Positions 22,441 to 35,614 are shown, numbered from the stretch's first letter. The stretch is DNA of 64,000 bases from Parasponia andersonii (GCA_002914805.1 JXTB01000041.1:813794-877793), one strand, 5' to 3'. Numbers and translations are program-made. Notes: generated from the letters alone by a model not told the origin.

Positions 22441-25244
22441 ATGGCCGATTGGCAGCAGCTACTTCAATCCATCCTTCTCGGCCTCATTTTCTCTTACCTC
22501 CTCGCCAAGCTCATCTCCATAGTCACATCTTTCAAGGAAGACAATCTCACCCTCACTCGGAGCCACGCCCAGGACGATCAAGTTCGCCCCAAATCCGAAT
22601 CCGGACCCGATTCCCGCGACGACCCGTTTCGCCCCGCGGGGGTTTCCGCCGATTTGGGTGGAGCCCAGGATGTTGATTCGGTAATCGCGGAGCACGGTAG
22701 TGTTGGAAACGAGAGCGAAGCTGGTAGCGACGATTACAGTGACGATGACGACGATTGGGAAGGGGTTGAAATTACGGAATTGGATGAGGTTTTCAGTGCT
22801 GCTACGGCTTTTGTGGCGACGGCTGCGGCTGACCGACTGGCGCAGAAGGTCTCCAGTGATGTGCAATTGCAGCTTTATGGGCTCTACAAGATTGCCACCG
22901 AGGGCCCTTGTAGTGCGCCTCAGCCATTGGCGGTTAAAATGACTGCTCGCGCCAAATGGTACTGTTTCACTGCTGGCCCTTGTGTTTATCTAAAATCTTT
23001 TGTTTGATTTGGTGGTTGTGGGTTTTGTGTTACTGCAATGATGCGTGTGTTGTGTGTTGTGCAATGTTAGATTTCGGGTTGCTTTACGTTTTATGTTATC
23101 ATTAGGGACATTTCAATTTTTAAGAAATTCTAATATATGACAATTATGTTGTACTGTGAAAGGGACAAGTTAATATTGTTGCTTTTGGATGTAGATATTC
23201 CAAAAGCTGTTAATAATGTCTCTAGAAGGAGAAATTGATACGGATCATCTAAAGCAATGCTTCCCATATGTTGTTAAACACGACCCTTTGTACATAAGAT
23301 AAATGGATAAATTTCAGTTTTTGAAGGAATTAGGCCCTTACTCATATGCTTCACAATAAATGGTGTTATAGGTTGAACATTGAGGGAGATTTGGAAATTG
23401 AACTTTTAATTGTGGACTGCTTTTGAGAATGATATGTTGAATGAAAAATATGGCTTCTAAGACGAGTATTGTAAGTACTCTCAACGATTTATGAAGGGTA
23501 TACGTTGAGATAGGTACTTGTAATAGTTCCCAAAAATAGGAGTGGCATTAATGTGCTTATACCTAGCGTGGAAAAAATGAAAAATCTTTTCCTTTTTATT
23601 TTCTTCTGAGCTTTTCTTTCTTTGTTCCATCCGAGTGATACTATTTCGCTAAATCCTGATGCCCAACATTTTTCAGTTGTATTGTATACTTGCTGATTGA
23701 AATTTGAAATATCAAAGATTTGTAAGTCAAAATTTATCTGTTTGGATTTGATGCTTCCTTGCTTGTACCTTAATCCTTTGAAAGTAATGAAACTATGTTT
23801 TCTCGATGATTGTTTGAAAGTTGCTTCTGGATAATCATTCTAGGCAAGCATGGCAGAAACTGGGTGCCATGCCACCAGAAGAAGCAATGCAGAAGTACAT
23901 TGATATTGTTACAGAGCTGTATCCTTCATGGCTGGCAGGTTTAAATGTGGTAAGATCATAATTCTTTTTCCTACCTTTGGGTGGTTCCTTTAGCACTCAT
24001 TTCATATACTTACTTTGTGTACTTGTTGTATGGGTAACTAGAAGAGCAGAGGTGGAGATAGTGATGCACCTAGTTCAGGTTCTAGAGGACCAATGGGACC
24101 AGTTTTCAGCACCTTTGCCCATGAGGAGGAATCTGCAAATGATTTGTAAGGTTCTAATAACTTTTCAACATATAAGGCTCAGTATTTATGGTTTCCTAGA
24201 GTAGTTTCATCTCACAAGTTGTTTTCTGCACTTTCATTTGAGTACTTTTACATTTGTGGATTTTGGAATTTGTTCTTATATGTATTCTCTGACCTCCATC
24301 TGGCCTTTGGAGGTCGTCTTCTGTATTTATGCAGGGCCTGGTATAAGAAAGTTGCATAATTTCTCTTATAGAAGCTATAAAATTAAAAAATGCTTCTTTT
24401 TAGATGTCTCGGTCATTCTAGAGATCATTGTATTGACATATGTACCTGTAGAGTAACTGTCAAAATACTGAAGGTTAATTGTATAACTTTTCAGCAAGAT
24501 GGATGCTATTCATAATTTTGCCAGAGAAGGAGAAGTGGATAATTTACTCAAATGCATTGAAAGTGGTGTCCCAGTGAATCTGAAGGGTTTGTTCTTCTTA
24601 TCTGTATCCTTTTTCTTTTGTTCCACATGCTTACCCGCATAATTAAGCTTGATTACTTAACAAGTAAGCTTTTAGGCTTGTGAAAGCTACGTTCATGAGT
24701 ATCTGATGGAGCTGAACATTTATGTGCATCCAAGTAAATCTTTCCTTGGCATATGACCTCAAACTCTGAAATTATGCAGATAGCGAGGGTCGAACTCCAT
24801 TGCACTGGGCTGTAGATCGTGGTCACCTTAACATGTCAGAGCTCCTTGTTAGCAGGAATGCTGATGTAAATGCCAAGGTATGAACTTTGAAATCTTTTTC
24901 TTTCCTAAACCCTAAGTATGACCATACCTGTGAGGAATTTTTACATGCCTAGGAGCACTGATGGAGATTTTGAAAATTATATCATGTTTTGAAAACACAG
25001 CTTCTAATAACGAAATGGTTGGGTATCACATCCTATTTTCCTTGCTTGATTCTGTAATTTTCTCCTCTAAAAGGACAACGAAGGCCAGACCCCATTGCAT
25101 TACGCTGCTATGTGTGAGAGAGAAGCCATTGCTGAATATCTTGTTAAGCAAGATGCAGACCTCAATGTAAAAGACAACGATGGCAACACTCCTTGTGATC
25201 TTTGTGAATCAAACTGGCCCTGGATGCAACGTCCGACGGAGTAG
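22441..25244 (+). CDS. ACBP2: Membrane acyl-CoA-binding protein with ankyrin repeats
   Basis: Binds long-chain acyl-CoA esters at the ER/plasma membrane and can dock partners through ankyrin repeats. Six exons: 22441-22958, 23844-23949, 24042-24145, 24495-24586, 24780-24877 and 25074-25244, all GT-AG and in phase, 362 residues. Order: N-terminal membrane helix (LLQSILLGLIFSYLLAKLI), acidic linker (SDDYSDDDDDWEG), then the ACB domain with LQLYGLYKIATEGPC and, across intron 1, KWQAWQKLGAMPPEEAMQKY. The C-terminal ankyrin repeats contain GRTPLHWAVDRGHLNMSELL and GQTPLHYAAMCEREAIAEYL. Length and architecture match Arabidopsis ACBP1/ACBP2. The next gene downstream (EF-hand) supports the At4g27780 (ACBP2) relation, but a single copy here may equal both. 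Confidence 0.95.
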
Positions 25245-26310
25245 TTTCTTTTGAGAAAATCTCTGGTGGATGTATATGGTGATGTACAAGAACAACGACC
25301 CTTTTTAACCTTGTGATATCGTCGATAATATATACTAATGTAGTTCATTATGGGTTTGCCTTTTTTGGTTGTAACTTATGAATTCCACCACCGCCACCAT
25401 CCGTCTTCTCTTTCTCCACCACCCCCCCACTCTTCTTCATTGCGGAAGCAAAAAGGAAGTCCACTGGGTGAAATAGCAAAAACAAATATGTTCTTTCATT
25501 GTCGTTGGCTATTGCAATTGAATTGACACGTATATTGGTTGACTGGTCATGTTTTTTATAGTCAGACCTTGTAGATATGAAAATCACAAATAAGTGGTTT
25601 CTGTGAACGAGAATACTCCATAATGTACAGCGTCTGCTGTTTTATATAATTTAGTTTTCTCCTAACGTAAACGGATGTAATGTTTGTCCAATGAGTAGCT
25701 CACGGTTATTACTTGGTGCTTTTTTACAGTGTTATTTGGGCCTACTCCTGTGGTTACATTAGAGATAAAAGTTCTTTATAATATTTCGAAAGTTAGCACT
25801 GATTATTAAATTTAATCTTAAACGATAATAATAATCAACGAAAGTTAGTACTGATTATTAAATTTAATCTTAAACGATAATAATAGTCAACCCGAGTTGT
25901 GTCTTTGTCCACAAAATTGATTTCTTCTTCCCCTTCATTACTCCCGAGGTTTTCCATTATCCGAACGCTCCTTTGTTTATCATCAGTGACTATTATTAGC
26001 TATGCTTTCGAGGTGTTACCATATTCGATTGTGTGCATCGTCTATCTTCATCGTGGCTCTGTCCATGGCTAAGATTATTAATTTGATCCACACTCCCACC
26101 TCTAAACAAAACCCAATTGAAGCTCGCACATGCTTTGTGTACCTTCCGCTTCTAACCGTTAATAACCGTTTTTTCCAACCTCCCAGGTTGGCCTTAAAGA
26201 GTACAACCCAGGACGGGGAAAATAACACCAACACCAGGTCCTCACCCCATGGCCCTTCCTCCCCCTTAAAGGCTCCTCTGTTCAGACCCCATCTTCGTGG
26301 TGCCAAGAAC
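25245..26310. other. Intergenic between the ACBP and EF-hand genes
   Basis: Includes the probable ACBP 3' UTR. A 52-bp unit starting CGAAAGTTAGCACTGATTAT is duplicated in tandem at 25787 and 25839 with very few changes. From 26002 an open frame runs in phase into the EF-hand gene. I treat 26002-26310 as probable leader rather than coding. Confidence 0.55.
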
Positions 26311-28212
26311 ATGGCGAAGGCAGTGGTCTATGCCCTTCTGGCTGCTGCCTTTGTCCTCCTTGTCATCTTAGGCCCCTCCAACAACCGCAGTCGTGACCAT
26401 CTCGGCCTACACCGCCGCCTCGGGAACAGACTACGGGCACCGGCCTTCGACCCTCTTGTTGCCAAAATCGAAAGGTACGCTGAGGAAAAAGGATCAAAGG
26501 AAGGAGGGAATGATGTTGCCGACGAGGTTGCTGGTGCAAACCGATTTTTCAACGACGAGGGCATGTTGAACATCACCTTGAGGTTAATCGTTTTGTTCCC
26601 ATTATTCGACAAGGCACCAGAAGATGGGGTGGTCAGTTCTTCGGAGCTGAATTCTTGGATTAGAGATATGGCCGTGGAGAGATTGAACTACAGGACGCGG
26701 AGGGAGTTGGCATCACATGATGAGAACGGAGATGGAGCCATTTCTTTCCGGGAGTATCTGCCTCAGTTTTCGGATGAAGATATAGGTACTTCATTTTGGA
26801 CTCGATGCTATTATATGTTACTAGATGCTTCGTTTGGTCGCCTAGAAAATGAAGGAAACTAATATTAAGGATTTGAGACTTGTGACCAAATTAATGAAGC
26901 GTAAATTTTGTTCCCTTCAGAAAAATAAAACTTGAATGATTTTCTATTAGAGGTAGGGAGAGTGATGTTGATAAAAGAGACTATGGTATTGGCACAGAGA
27001 AAAATGGTGTGAAACATGGAGAAGCTGGATGGTGGAAACAGCAGTTTCTGAATGCAGATGTTGATAACAATGGAACTCTTTCATTTGATGAACTCAGAAA
27101 GTAAAATCATTCTTTCCCATTTCATAATAATATATCCACGTTATTTATACTTTTCTTATTTTTCAAATATCGAGTCTAAGCAATACAAGTCTTGTATTTA
27201 CAGTTTTTTGCATCCAGAAGACTCTGACAATGAAGAAATTCAAAAATGGCTGCTCAGAGAGAAAATAGAGTACATTGAACATCCCTTCATTTTTTTTTTT
27301 TTTTTCTTTCTTTCTTTCCACTTTCTATTGACGATCATATTTATTTAGGCTCAATATACACCCTTTTCATTGCCACCCCTAATGAACTAGTTACTAGTTA
27401 GCAATTTGAGCTTTATTATCTTATGAAAATTTCCCTCTTTTTTTTTTTCATTTTTTTTATAATGATATATTAATATGCAGGCGAATGGACTATGACAAAG
27501 ATGGGAAACTAAATTTCATGGAATTTTCTGACCATGCCTATGAAATCTACAAGAATTACATCCAGTATGAAACTGCCGGGGTTCAAGTGGTATCCTCAGC
27601 TGAAGAAAAGTTTGCGGAGCTTGACGTGAACAAAGACAAGTATATATATATATATATATATACATAAAATAAGCATACAAATTGTCTCTAATACAAAATC
27701 TGAAACTAACCCAAGTGTGGTTTTTTTTGGTCTCTGAGTACTGATTCCATATTACATAATATTTGACAGCTTTTTGGCACCGGAAGAATTGATTCCCATG
27801 CTCAGTTACCTTAATCCCGGAGAACTGTCGTATGCTAAGTATTACGCGAATTATTTGATTCAAGAGGTTTGTTATTGCCAATATTATTAGACAAGTGCTC
27901 GTAGAACTTCTTTTTTTTTTTTTTTTTTTAAATTTTAAATATCTAGTTATTTAACAAGTGAATTTCACTAAAATATTTTACGCTTTAATATTGTCGCAAT
28001 TTTTATTAGAGCTTACGTATCAAGCGGCGGTAAGAGTAGAGTTTTTAAGTAGGGTTTGGCTTTTCGGTTAATTATACACTTTTCAGGCTGATGATAACAA
28101 GGACGGGAAATTGACACTTGATGAGATGTTGAACCACGAGTATGTTTTCTACAGCACAGTGTATGATGATAACCAGGACGACTTTGAGGAAAATTTCCAT
28201 GATGAACTATGA
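26311..28212 (+). CDS. ER luminal EF-hand protein (reticulocalbin/calumenin type)
   Basis: A calcium-binding protein of the secretory pathway. Exons: 26311-26785, 26953-27100, 27204-27269, 27481-27639, 27770-27866 and 28087-28212, all in phase, 356 residues. The start at 26311 places a signal/anchor helix (VVYALLAAAFVLLVILG) at residues 5-21, as in the family. The in-frame ATG at 26002 would add 103 residues without a recognisable role. EF-hand loops in order include DENGDGAISFREYL, DVDNNGTLSFDEL, DYDKDGKLNFMEF, DVNKDNFLAPEEL and DDNKDGKLTLDEM. The protein ends HDEL, the ER retrieval signal. It fits Arabidopsis At4g27790, which lies between ACBP2 and PPH1. The intron after exon 4 starts directly with a (TA)n tract, so the splice donor is part of a microsatellite. 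Confidence 0.92.
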
Positions 28213-31019
28213 AGTGTTGTTACTCTATATAACCAACCTTGAACACCATGTGAATAATTTAACCAAAATGCAGTAAAGTTCACAATTCTTTTTCTTTCAA
28301 AAAAAGAAAAAAAATACAAAACTCCCAATGTGTCTCTTCTCTCTGTGTGACGATCTCAGGATGGAGAAACGACCAAAGAAATAAAACGACAATAACCTTG
28401 AAAATGACTTAAATGTAAGAAACAACTACTACAATGACTAGGGGTGAGCACACTTTCACTTAATCGAACAAATTGTCCAAATCAAACCTTTTAGGATCTA
28501 ATTTTTCTCTACCGTCGCGGTGTAATGTGGAATACGGAATAAAATTTTTATTTCTGCAATAAACCGCACCGCAATGCATATACATACACATCCAATTTAA
28601 AATATATATATATATATATATACACATATATGAATTCACATATATAACATACTAAAATCTAAAATCTAAAATTTCTTGAAATAAGTTGCCAATGAAACTT
28701 GGAGAGTTTTGGAGAAAATCAAATAAATAAGGACTTACTAATAATTTAAGTTTCAACTTTGTTGTTTGTTGTTCGGAAAGATGTTTAAATTTTTGAACTT
28801 TAGATATTTGCACTTTATTATATTTTGATTAGATTATAATATTGTGTCTTATTAAGATGTTGCTTAGACAAGTATGAATATGTGAATGTACAACTTTTTA
28901 AAATATTTTAAATTTGTGTTAATTTTTAAATGATTTTATTTTAGTAGTAATAGCTTTTCTGAGATTATTTTTTTAATTTAACCTAATTTTGTTGAGGCTT
29001 ATATCAAATGCCCAAATAACATAAATCGCACCGCACAAAACTGTGACGTGGTTTGGTACGGTTTTTTTTTTTAAACGTAGTGGTTAAGATTTTCTTTTAT
29101 TGTATTTTGTGGGTTGATTAAGAATTTGGACATTATACTGTCAAACCCACCCACGCTGCACTCACCCTGACGACAACTTGTAACTTGTAAGTCATAAACA
29201 ACACAGATTTTTTTTTTTTTTTGGGGCAAAACGACATAATACAACATAAACTTCAAACGAGCTTAACTAGCAAATTAAAATGACAATATTAATAAAACGA
29301 TACAATCTGCCAAGCGAGAATTATCTGCAAACGACACAAAAATTGAAAACGACAATTAAAACGACATCATCTGCAAACGACAATCATCTGAAAACGACAA
29401 ATTCCAAAAGTATGATAGTTTAAAACTAACAAAACAAGTCCCATCATATCATCCCATGGAATTTACGATCAGATCAGATTTATATCATTTCTGTGTCTTG
29501 AGAATCTGACGCCGATATTGTGATGGGTCCTACTGATAAATATTACATATAAATATATATGTGTATAATTCTTTTTTCGGATAATAAACTACCGAAATCA
29601 TAATTATTATTTTTTAGGTTACCAGAAACAACTGTAATCATTATATACGCATAGTACATCGTATTAATTCATCTCTGTCGATCTGTCTAAAGTCTAATCG
29701 GTGATTTAGGGGAATGAATGGCTATAAGATAAAACAACGTCACATACAAACAGCAACAACAAAAAAACGACGATAACCTGAAAAACGGCAACAACTAAAA
29801 TGACCATAATCTCATAAACAACGTCAACATTTGTGTTATTTTAAGCCTCGTCAATTTTCGTTGCTCCAAAAATAAATAAATAAAAATAATCAAGGATCAT
29901 GAATCGGTCACCCAAGTTATGTTATATAATTAATTACACTGGCTATTCACTATTTCCGGGGGGAAAAAAAAAAAAAAAAAGAAAAGGACAAAGCAAACTC
30001 CCATCTCTTATCTTCTTTTATAGTAGTTCGGTATGCTTGTCGTTTGTACTTTAAATTTTGATGTTACCGATCTGATTCGCTTTAGTCAGTGATTTGTATG
30101 AGGGGAAAGGTTTATTAATTCTACACAGTAATTTAGTGGCTAATATAATGATTATTTGTAGGAAATGTGTTGCATTGTGATTCTGGGGTGTGTGTTTAGA
30201 AGTTTGAAGTCATGAATTAGTGTTATCTCGTTAGTTCAGTAGTTCCAACTCGGCTATCCTTTTATTTTTATTTTTTTTAATTATCTCATATTAATTCATT
30301 ATGGGTCAGATTTTTTTATTTATATAAATTAGATGGCCTACGCTACCAATCTTTGTCTTCTGATGCGGCTGTTGGATCTAGCCTTCCATTTATTTGCTTG
30401 TTACGGTGGCTCGTGGGAATGAACGGTGTAGATGCATCAGTCGTATTTGATCCGAACCTAATTTAATTTAAATAGAGAATTTGAGTTGTGATTTAATTTT
30501 GTTTCTATTTTTTTATGAAGTTAAGATTTTTTTAATGGACTAAATCTAATGTTAGTTTTGAAAAAAAAAAATTAAAAGAAAAAACATGTGAGTTTTAGAT
30601 TTTGGTGCACCAATTTGGTAAAAAGAAACTCTTGTTATATTTTGGGTTTGACCGGCTATGGCTGTTGGTTTCATTAGGTTTCTACACTTTATTTGTAGAC
30701 AATATGGTTGGTAATGCTGGTAATTAGGTTTTGTACTATTTCTTTTCAACGGATAATGCTGCCCCTTTACTCATTAAAATTTCTTACAAGTCTAGAGATT
30801 GCTCATTCTTTCTTTTATTTGGTTAGAAAATATATCTTGGTTCTTTGTCTTTAATAATAGAAGAGTAGTAAATACACTACATTTTCTACCCTCTAGTCTC
30901 AACTTAATACGTAAATTTCAATATCTAATTTCACAGTTTATAATAAAATAAAATATAGTAGAATTTTAATATCTAAAGATAATATATTTGACACTACTCA
31001 TAAAAATATTGTGTGTTAC
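28213..31019. other. Intergenic, with ACGACAA-rich degenerate repeats
   Basis: No gene is recognised. Several patches (about 28370-28430, 29280-29410 and 29735-29850) are made of loosely repeated AAACGACAATMATCTG-like units, also found at about 37190-37500 and 39220-39410. (TA)n lies at about 28598-28625, and poly(A)/(T) runs near 29205-29225 and 29960-29980. Frames at 29071-29256 and 30552-30749 (both minus) show no domain. Confidence 0.5.
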
Positions 31020-31609
31020 GAGCATCTTCAAAAGCCATGCTAAATATTATATCAATGCTAAATTTTAGTATTTGACTTTATGCTATATTTGTCATAATTT
31101 TAGCATGTGCTACAACATGATATTTATTGTATAAAGTAAAAAATATAATACATGCAAAAATTTTAATATGTCATGTTATCTATAGTGCTACTATTTTGTA
31201 AAATATTTATATGTTTCACAATATTTTCAAAATTCAATATATATATATATTAAATTTTTTTAATTTTATATATCTAAATATATTCTTTCATTAATTTTTT
31301 TTACAAATTTATTCTTATTAAATTACAATCAATTAGAATTAATAGGAAGATAAAATTTTATTTACAATTTTTTTTTTGCAATAACCGATTTACTCATTTA
31401 CGTAGAATATGAGTAATTGTAAATTTGTTGATGAAGTTAATTTTTATTACATGTAATTAGATGATGAAATAAATATTAAATTAATATTTAAAATACAAAA
31501 TAGTATTTTTAGCATGTATATATTGAAGTAAAATTCAAAAATTAGTACCATATCATCCTAAATTTAACATTAGTACATTCTTTTTTAGCGTAATGTATCG
31601 GAGATGCTC
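31020..31609. mobile_element. MITE with GAGCATCT termini
   Basis: The left end GAGCATCTTCAAAAGCCATG and the reverse complement of the right end, GAGCATCTCCGATACATTAC, are inverted repeats of the GAGCATCTCCAA kind common in plant non-autonomous DNA transposons. The interior is AT-rich without coding capacity, and inner segments (TAAATTTTAGTATT, GTACTAATGTTAAATTTAGG) are also partly complementary. I could not find a convincing target duplication, so the superfamily is left open. Confidence 0.6.
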
Positions 31610-31828
31610 TCCCCTGTTTTGGCGGAACTTTGATGCTCCGGAGTTAGGTATCCGGAGAGTACTTTCATAGTCATATTATTTGTTTATAAATATCAAAATT
31701 GGCATACAAACAAAAGTGGGACCAGTTGAATTTACAGTGCTAGCTGAGAACTGCTAATAGGGAAATGTCTAGCATATTAAAATGGATTTTATTGTCCTAA
31801 CAAGTACAATTATATATATTTTTTAAAT

Positions 31829-32268
31829 GGATAGTTTCTATTTTATATTTTATATTTTAATATTTAATTCAATTTATATCACATGTTTAGTTATTATCAA
31901 CATTGATCTTTAAATTTAAATTTTTTTTATAAATTTATTATATTGATATCAATTTAGAATAGTTAATTTACTAAGGTTGTTTAATGAACTTATAAATTTA
32001 AATTTTTTTATAAATTTATTATATTGATATCAATTTAGAACAATTAATTTACTAAGGATGTTTAATGAACTTATTTTCATATCAGTTTTATATAATTTAT
32101 TTTTAATTTTTTAAAACAACATCTTTGTAGATTAACTGCTCTAAATTAGTGTCAGAGTATAAATTTGTAATAAATTTTAAATCTAAAAATCAATATTAAT
32201 AATAACCAAAATACAAAATATAATTTAAATAAAATATCAAAATAAAATATCTAAAAATGATAATATTC
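31829..32268. mobile_element. Second MULE-type MITE of the 3232-3591 family
   Basis: Shares the palindromic layout and inner motifs (TTAGTTATTATCAACATTGA, then TTTAAATTTAAA, and on the right TTAATAATAACCAAAATAC) with the 360-bp MITE at 3232. It is longer because an ~80-bp block (TATAAATTTATTATATTGAT...) is duplicated in tandem around 31930-32060. It is flanked by ATTTTTTAAAT at 31818-31828 and 32269-32279, which contains the 9-bp duplication expected for this class. Confidence 0.72.
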
Positions 32269-32279
32269 ATTTTTTAAAT

Positions 32280-33512
32280 CACTTAACATAAAAATTTGAA
32301 ACCCATCTCCAAAAGTTGGAAGATTCCTAGAAAATGCTCTTGCAACTTGCAACTAAAGCACATATGAAAAAATAAAATAAAAAAATTGAGGACCGTAAGA
32401 ACTGTTTTGCTTTAACAAGCTATTAAAAGTTAATCGAGGACCATAGGAATGTGGCAATTTGACATTTTTCCCTTCAATTAAAAGTTAATGGGATCAGTAC
32501 CATTCAGAAGTTTCAAGATTATTCCATGAACCTTATAAGAGTCTTTTCTTTCTAAAAAGTGTTCATGCATACTCCTACAATCGTGCAAAATCTATTGTCG
32601 ACAGCAATTTCATCCTTGAACAGAGCCCAAAATAATCATCCAAATTTGGACAGTAAGAGAAGATCATATATGGTAAGGTTTTTTTAACTTTTGAGATGGT
32701 TCAAGGAAGGTGCTGCAAGCTTTTGTGATATGACCTTTCACCATTTCATATGTTGAAAAACAAGTGGAGGTAGATGAGTGTTCCATTCCCATATCATACA
32801 CAAATTTTTTTCTCGCACCCTCTATTCCATTGGTTCAATAATGAAAACAAAGAAGCCAATGCATTGGATATAATGGGAATTTTCTTTTACTTTTAAATTT
32901 TCTTTTGTATGACTGAAGAGAAAGAGAATGAAGAAAAAGAAGTACAGTGAGTATGCAATATGAATAGTAAGTACCACTTTAAGGCTCAAGAAATCATGTA
33001 GTGTCTCAAATTTGCTGTTTGGAGCACTTGGTCTCTCATTTATTATGCGATGGACGAACCACATTCTTTCTTGAATTGGAATTCTGGAATTTTTTGGACC
33101 AAATGGAACATATCATATATGCAAAATCAATAGGTCATGGGGCAATGCTAACAGAGGCACAACAATGTGGCAAGTCCTGTTTTTTAATATTGACTTTTGT
33201 TTATTGTTCCTTATGATATTGATCATTGGTTCAAATTAATTTGAAGTTTTTTTTCCTTTTTTTTTTTTTTTTTGGTAAAGTTTGTGCGTCAATAACAGGG
33301 CTAATACACTAACCCGACAACCTAGAACCATTGCCAAAAACGGAGTTAAGACTTAAGTTTAATGGTCAATTAGAGCCATTTAATCATGATAATCATCACA
33401 AAGATGTGGTCTCCCAAAAGATGATTAGTTTAACTTTTTGGTCTCTTGCTAGTGCACCCACTAACGCCATCACCAACCTTCAGCCCCTCTCTGCCTAATG
33501 CTTTAATTTCTT
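32280..33512. other. Intergenic, no gene recognised
   Basis: AT-rich sequence with poly(T) near 33250-33275. Frames at 32822-33064 (minus) and 33001-33216 (plus) have no recognisable domain and overlap each other on opposite strands. I see no further structure. Confidence 0.45.
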
Positions 33513-33879
33513 TTTTAATTTGATTTCGGCTGTAGCCCACTGTTTGTGTTTGTCTCCATTCATTGACTTAGAAAGTGATGAAAGCCGAAATATGAGGACC
33601 AAAAGCACAAGCCACTAAAGTGGCGTTTGGTACCACGGAAAAATTAAAATCTAGGAGAGGCTGGTTTGGAAAATTCTATATCTACCTATATGGTCAAACA
33701 ATATATCAATTTTTATTGGTAGGAACAAAAAATAATTTTTAGCCTTAAAACTCTCCACCGTGTAATCACAAGACTGGAAAAGTAGTTCCATAATACTTAG
33801 TTGATATTATAGGGAAATTCTCGTAAGATGTTTTGAGCCTAACTGTATCATGATTTACGAAGATCTCCACAGATAAAAT

Positions 33880-34275
33880 ATTAGGGAACGGTATGGGGTT
33901 AGAAAGTGGTCGCAAACTCACCTCTTGGGCTGCCCCAATGAACGTTTTAATAGTTAGAGCTTAATATTAGGATTTTTGGATTTTAGGCATTTATTTCTGT
34001 TGACCTAGTTTTTCTAGTATATAAAGATACTAGAATGTGCAATTTGGCTAAGTGATGTTATAGAAAGAATTCGCGGAGTCAAAGGGAGGATATGAGTTAT
34101 GATATTTCTTGTAATCTATTTTTCTTTATCATAGTGAAAATTTGCAGGTTATAGTTGCAGAAAATGGACGTAGTTCTTCCGTTGAGAGTTAAGCGCTACA
34201 AATCTTGTGTATATTGCTTATTTTCTGTTTATAATTTATTGCTATTGATTGTGAAGGATTAAGGCACGCTAACTC
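33880..34275 (+). repeat. Possible LTR remnant
   Basis: TAGTATATAAAGATACTAG (34015) looks like an LTR TATA region. About 130 bases on, GCAGAAAATGGACGTAGTTC... followed by ACAAATCTTGTGTATATTGC resembles the R/U5 part of copia LTRs. The right end may be CTCGTAACA. No matching left end or target duplication was found, so this is tentative. Confidence 0.3.
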
Positions 34276-34455
34276 GTAACAATTTTATGATAACTTAGTA
34301 AAATATACTTAAAATAGTCATATACCAAATTTACATATTATTTAATTATGATATGATCCACGCCAATTCGTAACAATTTTATGATAGCTTAGTAAAATAT
34401 ACTTAAAATAGTCATATAATAAATTTACATATTATTTGATTATGATATGATCTCA
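34265..34455. repeat. 94-bp tandem duplication
   Basis: Units starting CACGCTAACTCGTAACAATT (34265) and CACGCCAATTCGTAACAATT (34359) are two nearly identical copies ending TTATGATATGATC. They lie about 0.65 kb upstream of the PSY gene and have no coding potential. Confidence 0.8.
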
Positions 34456-35093
34456 CGTTCAAATTCGTACAGTATTAGTTCGTATCATGACGGTAAATGT
34501 CCATTTTGTATAAATAAAATATTTATTCATTTTAATGATTTCTAATGATACAATGAGCACCAAAACAGGCTTATCGAGCAGATTATATAACTTGCAAAAT
34601 AAATAGTGGGGTGACACTAATTGATCGTTTCGATAAATTAAAACAGAAAGTTTTGATGCTCCAAAGGCTCATTTTGGTGAATACAAGAGAAATGCAGATT
34701 GACTTGTAAGAAAAGTTGATAAACACCCAAAAGGCAAAAGCCGAGTAGCTGAGAATGGATAGTGTCTAAGCCATGCAAGCAACTGTTTGCAATGCGTCCA
34801 CATGCATACAATTTAATTTGCTTGTGTATTTTTTGTATATATGTGCAACATAAGGTAAAGTTGACTTTTTTCTGTGGGCTAAAGGGGGTAAAAAATTATC
34901 ATCATTCTGTTGCAATTTGGGTGGGTTGCACCATCACACTCATAAAACCTAATATGCCACCTTTTCTACCACTCATCACTACCCATAAAACCCCAGTAAG
35001 TACCCTCTCTTCCCCCCAAGCCATCCCTTGCTAAAAACCATCTTGTTCTCCCAAAGTTTTTTCCAGAAGAGGATTAACGAGAGATCACCCAAT

Positions 35094-35586
35094 ATGGCTC
35101 TTAGCATCAAGACTACTCATGTTCTAGTTTCTCTCATAGGACTACTCCTCATTATTCACTTATTTTCAGGTGATGGTTACTTTTGATAATTATTTATGTA
35201 TATTCAAATAGCTTAATTAGCTAAACTACACTATTTTTTTTTTTTTTTTACCATTTTTGGCAGGCAGAGTTGAACGCTTCAATGAGGCCAACAATAACCC
35301 CATCCACTCACTACAAGAGGTATAATATACATACAATGCATTTGATATAAATGTTCAAACATACATATAAGTCAATTGATTACATCATGATTAAAGATTG
35401 GATTGCATGAGGTTTTTTTTTATCTTGGTAGCTAATAAATGGCTTTAAATTCAGAAATTTTTGAAGGAGGGGAAGCGTATGAAATTCAGTTGGAGAAAGC
35501 TTGCCATGCTTGAAGCAGTGTTGGACTATGATGACGCTGAACCCAACCCGAGGCATGACCCTAGAAGGAAAAGATCAAACCCTTAA
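35094..35586 (+). CDS. PSY-family tyrosine-sulfated peptide precursor
   Basis: Encodes an 87-residue prepropeptide in three exons (35094-35169, 35264-35319, 35455-35586), all GT-AG and in phase. Residues 2-25 form a signal peptide (VLVSLIGLLLIIHLFSG). A charged pro-region (FLKEGKRMKFSWRKL) follows, then near the C-terminus DYDDAEPNPRHDPRRKR. The PSY1 core is known as DYGDPSANPKHDP. Asp-Tyr for TPST sulfation, Asn-Pro, and His-Asp-Pro line up without gaps. PSY peptides are secreted growth signals that mature by tyrosine sulfation, proline hydroxylation and trimming. The basic RRKR right after the core may be a trimming site. It lies in unit A of a tandem duplication whose other unit has lost the gene. 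It is too small and intron-split to show as one long ORF. Family assignment is strong; the orthologue is not determined. Confidence 0.88.
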
Positions 35587-35611
35587 TACTATGCCTATGG
35601 ATCAAGCTTAA

Positions 35612-35614
<3 letters not shown>

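Noticed and set aside
26002-26310. In-frame N-terminal extension of the EF-hand protein
   Set aside because: Open by chance or leader. The ATG at 26311 puts the ER signal helix at the N-terminus, as the HDEL tail requires.
33001-33216. 71-codon frame without similarity
   Set aside because: No domain and no codon signal; an opposing frame overlaps it. It sits in AT-rich intergenic DNA.
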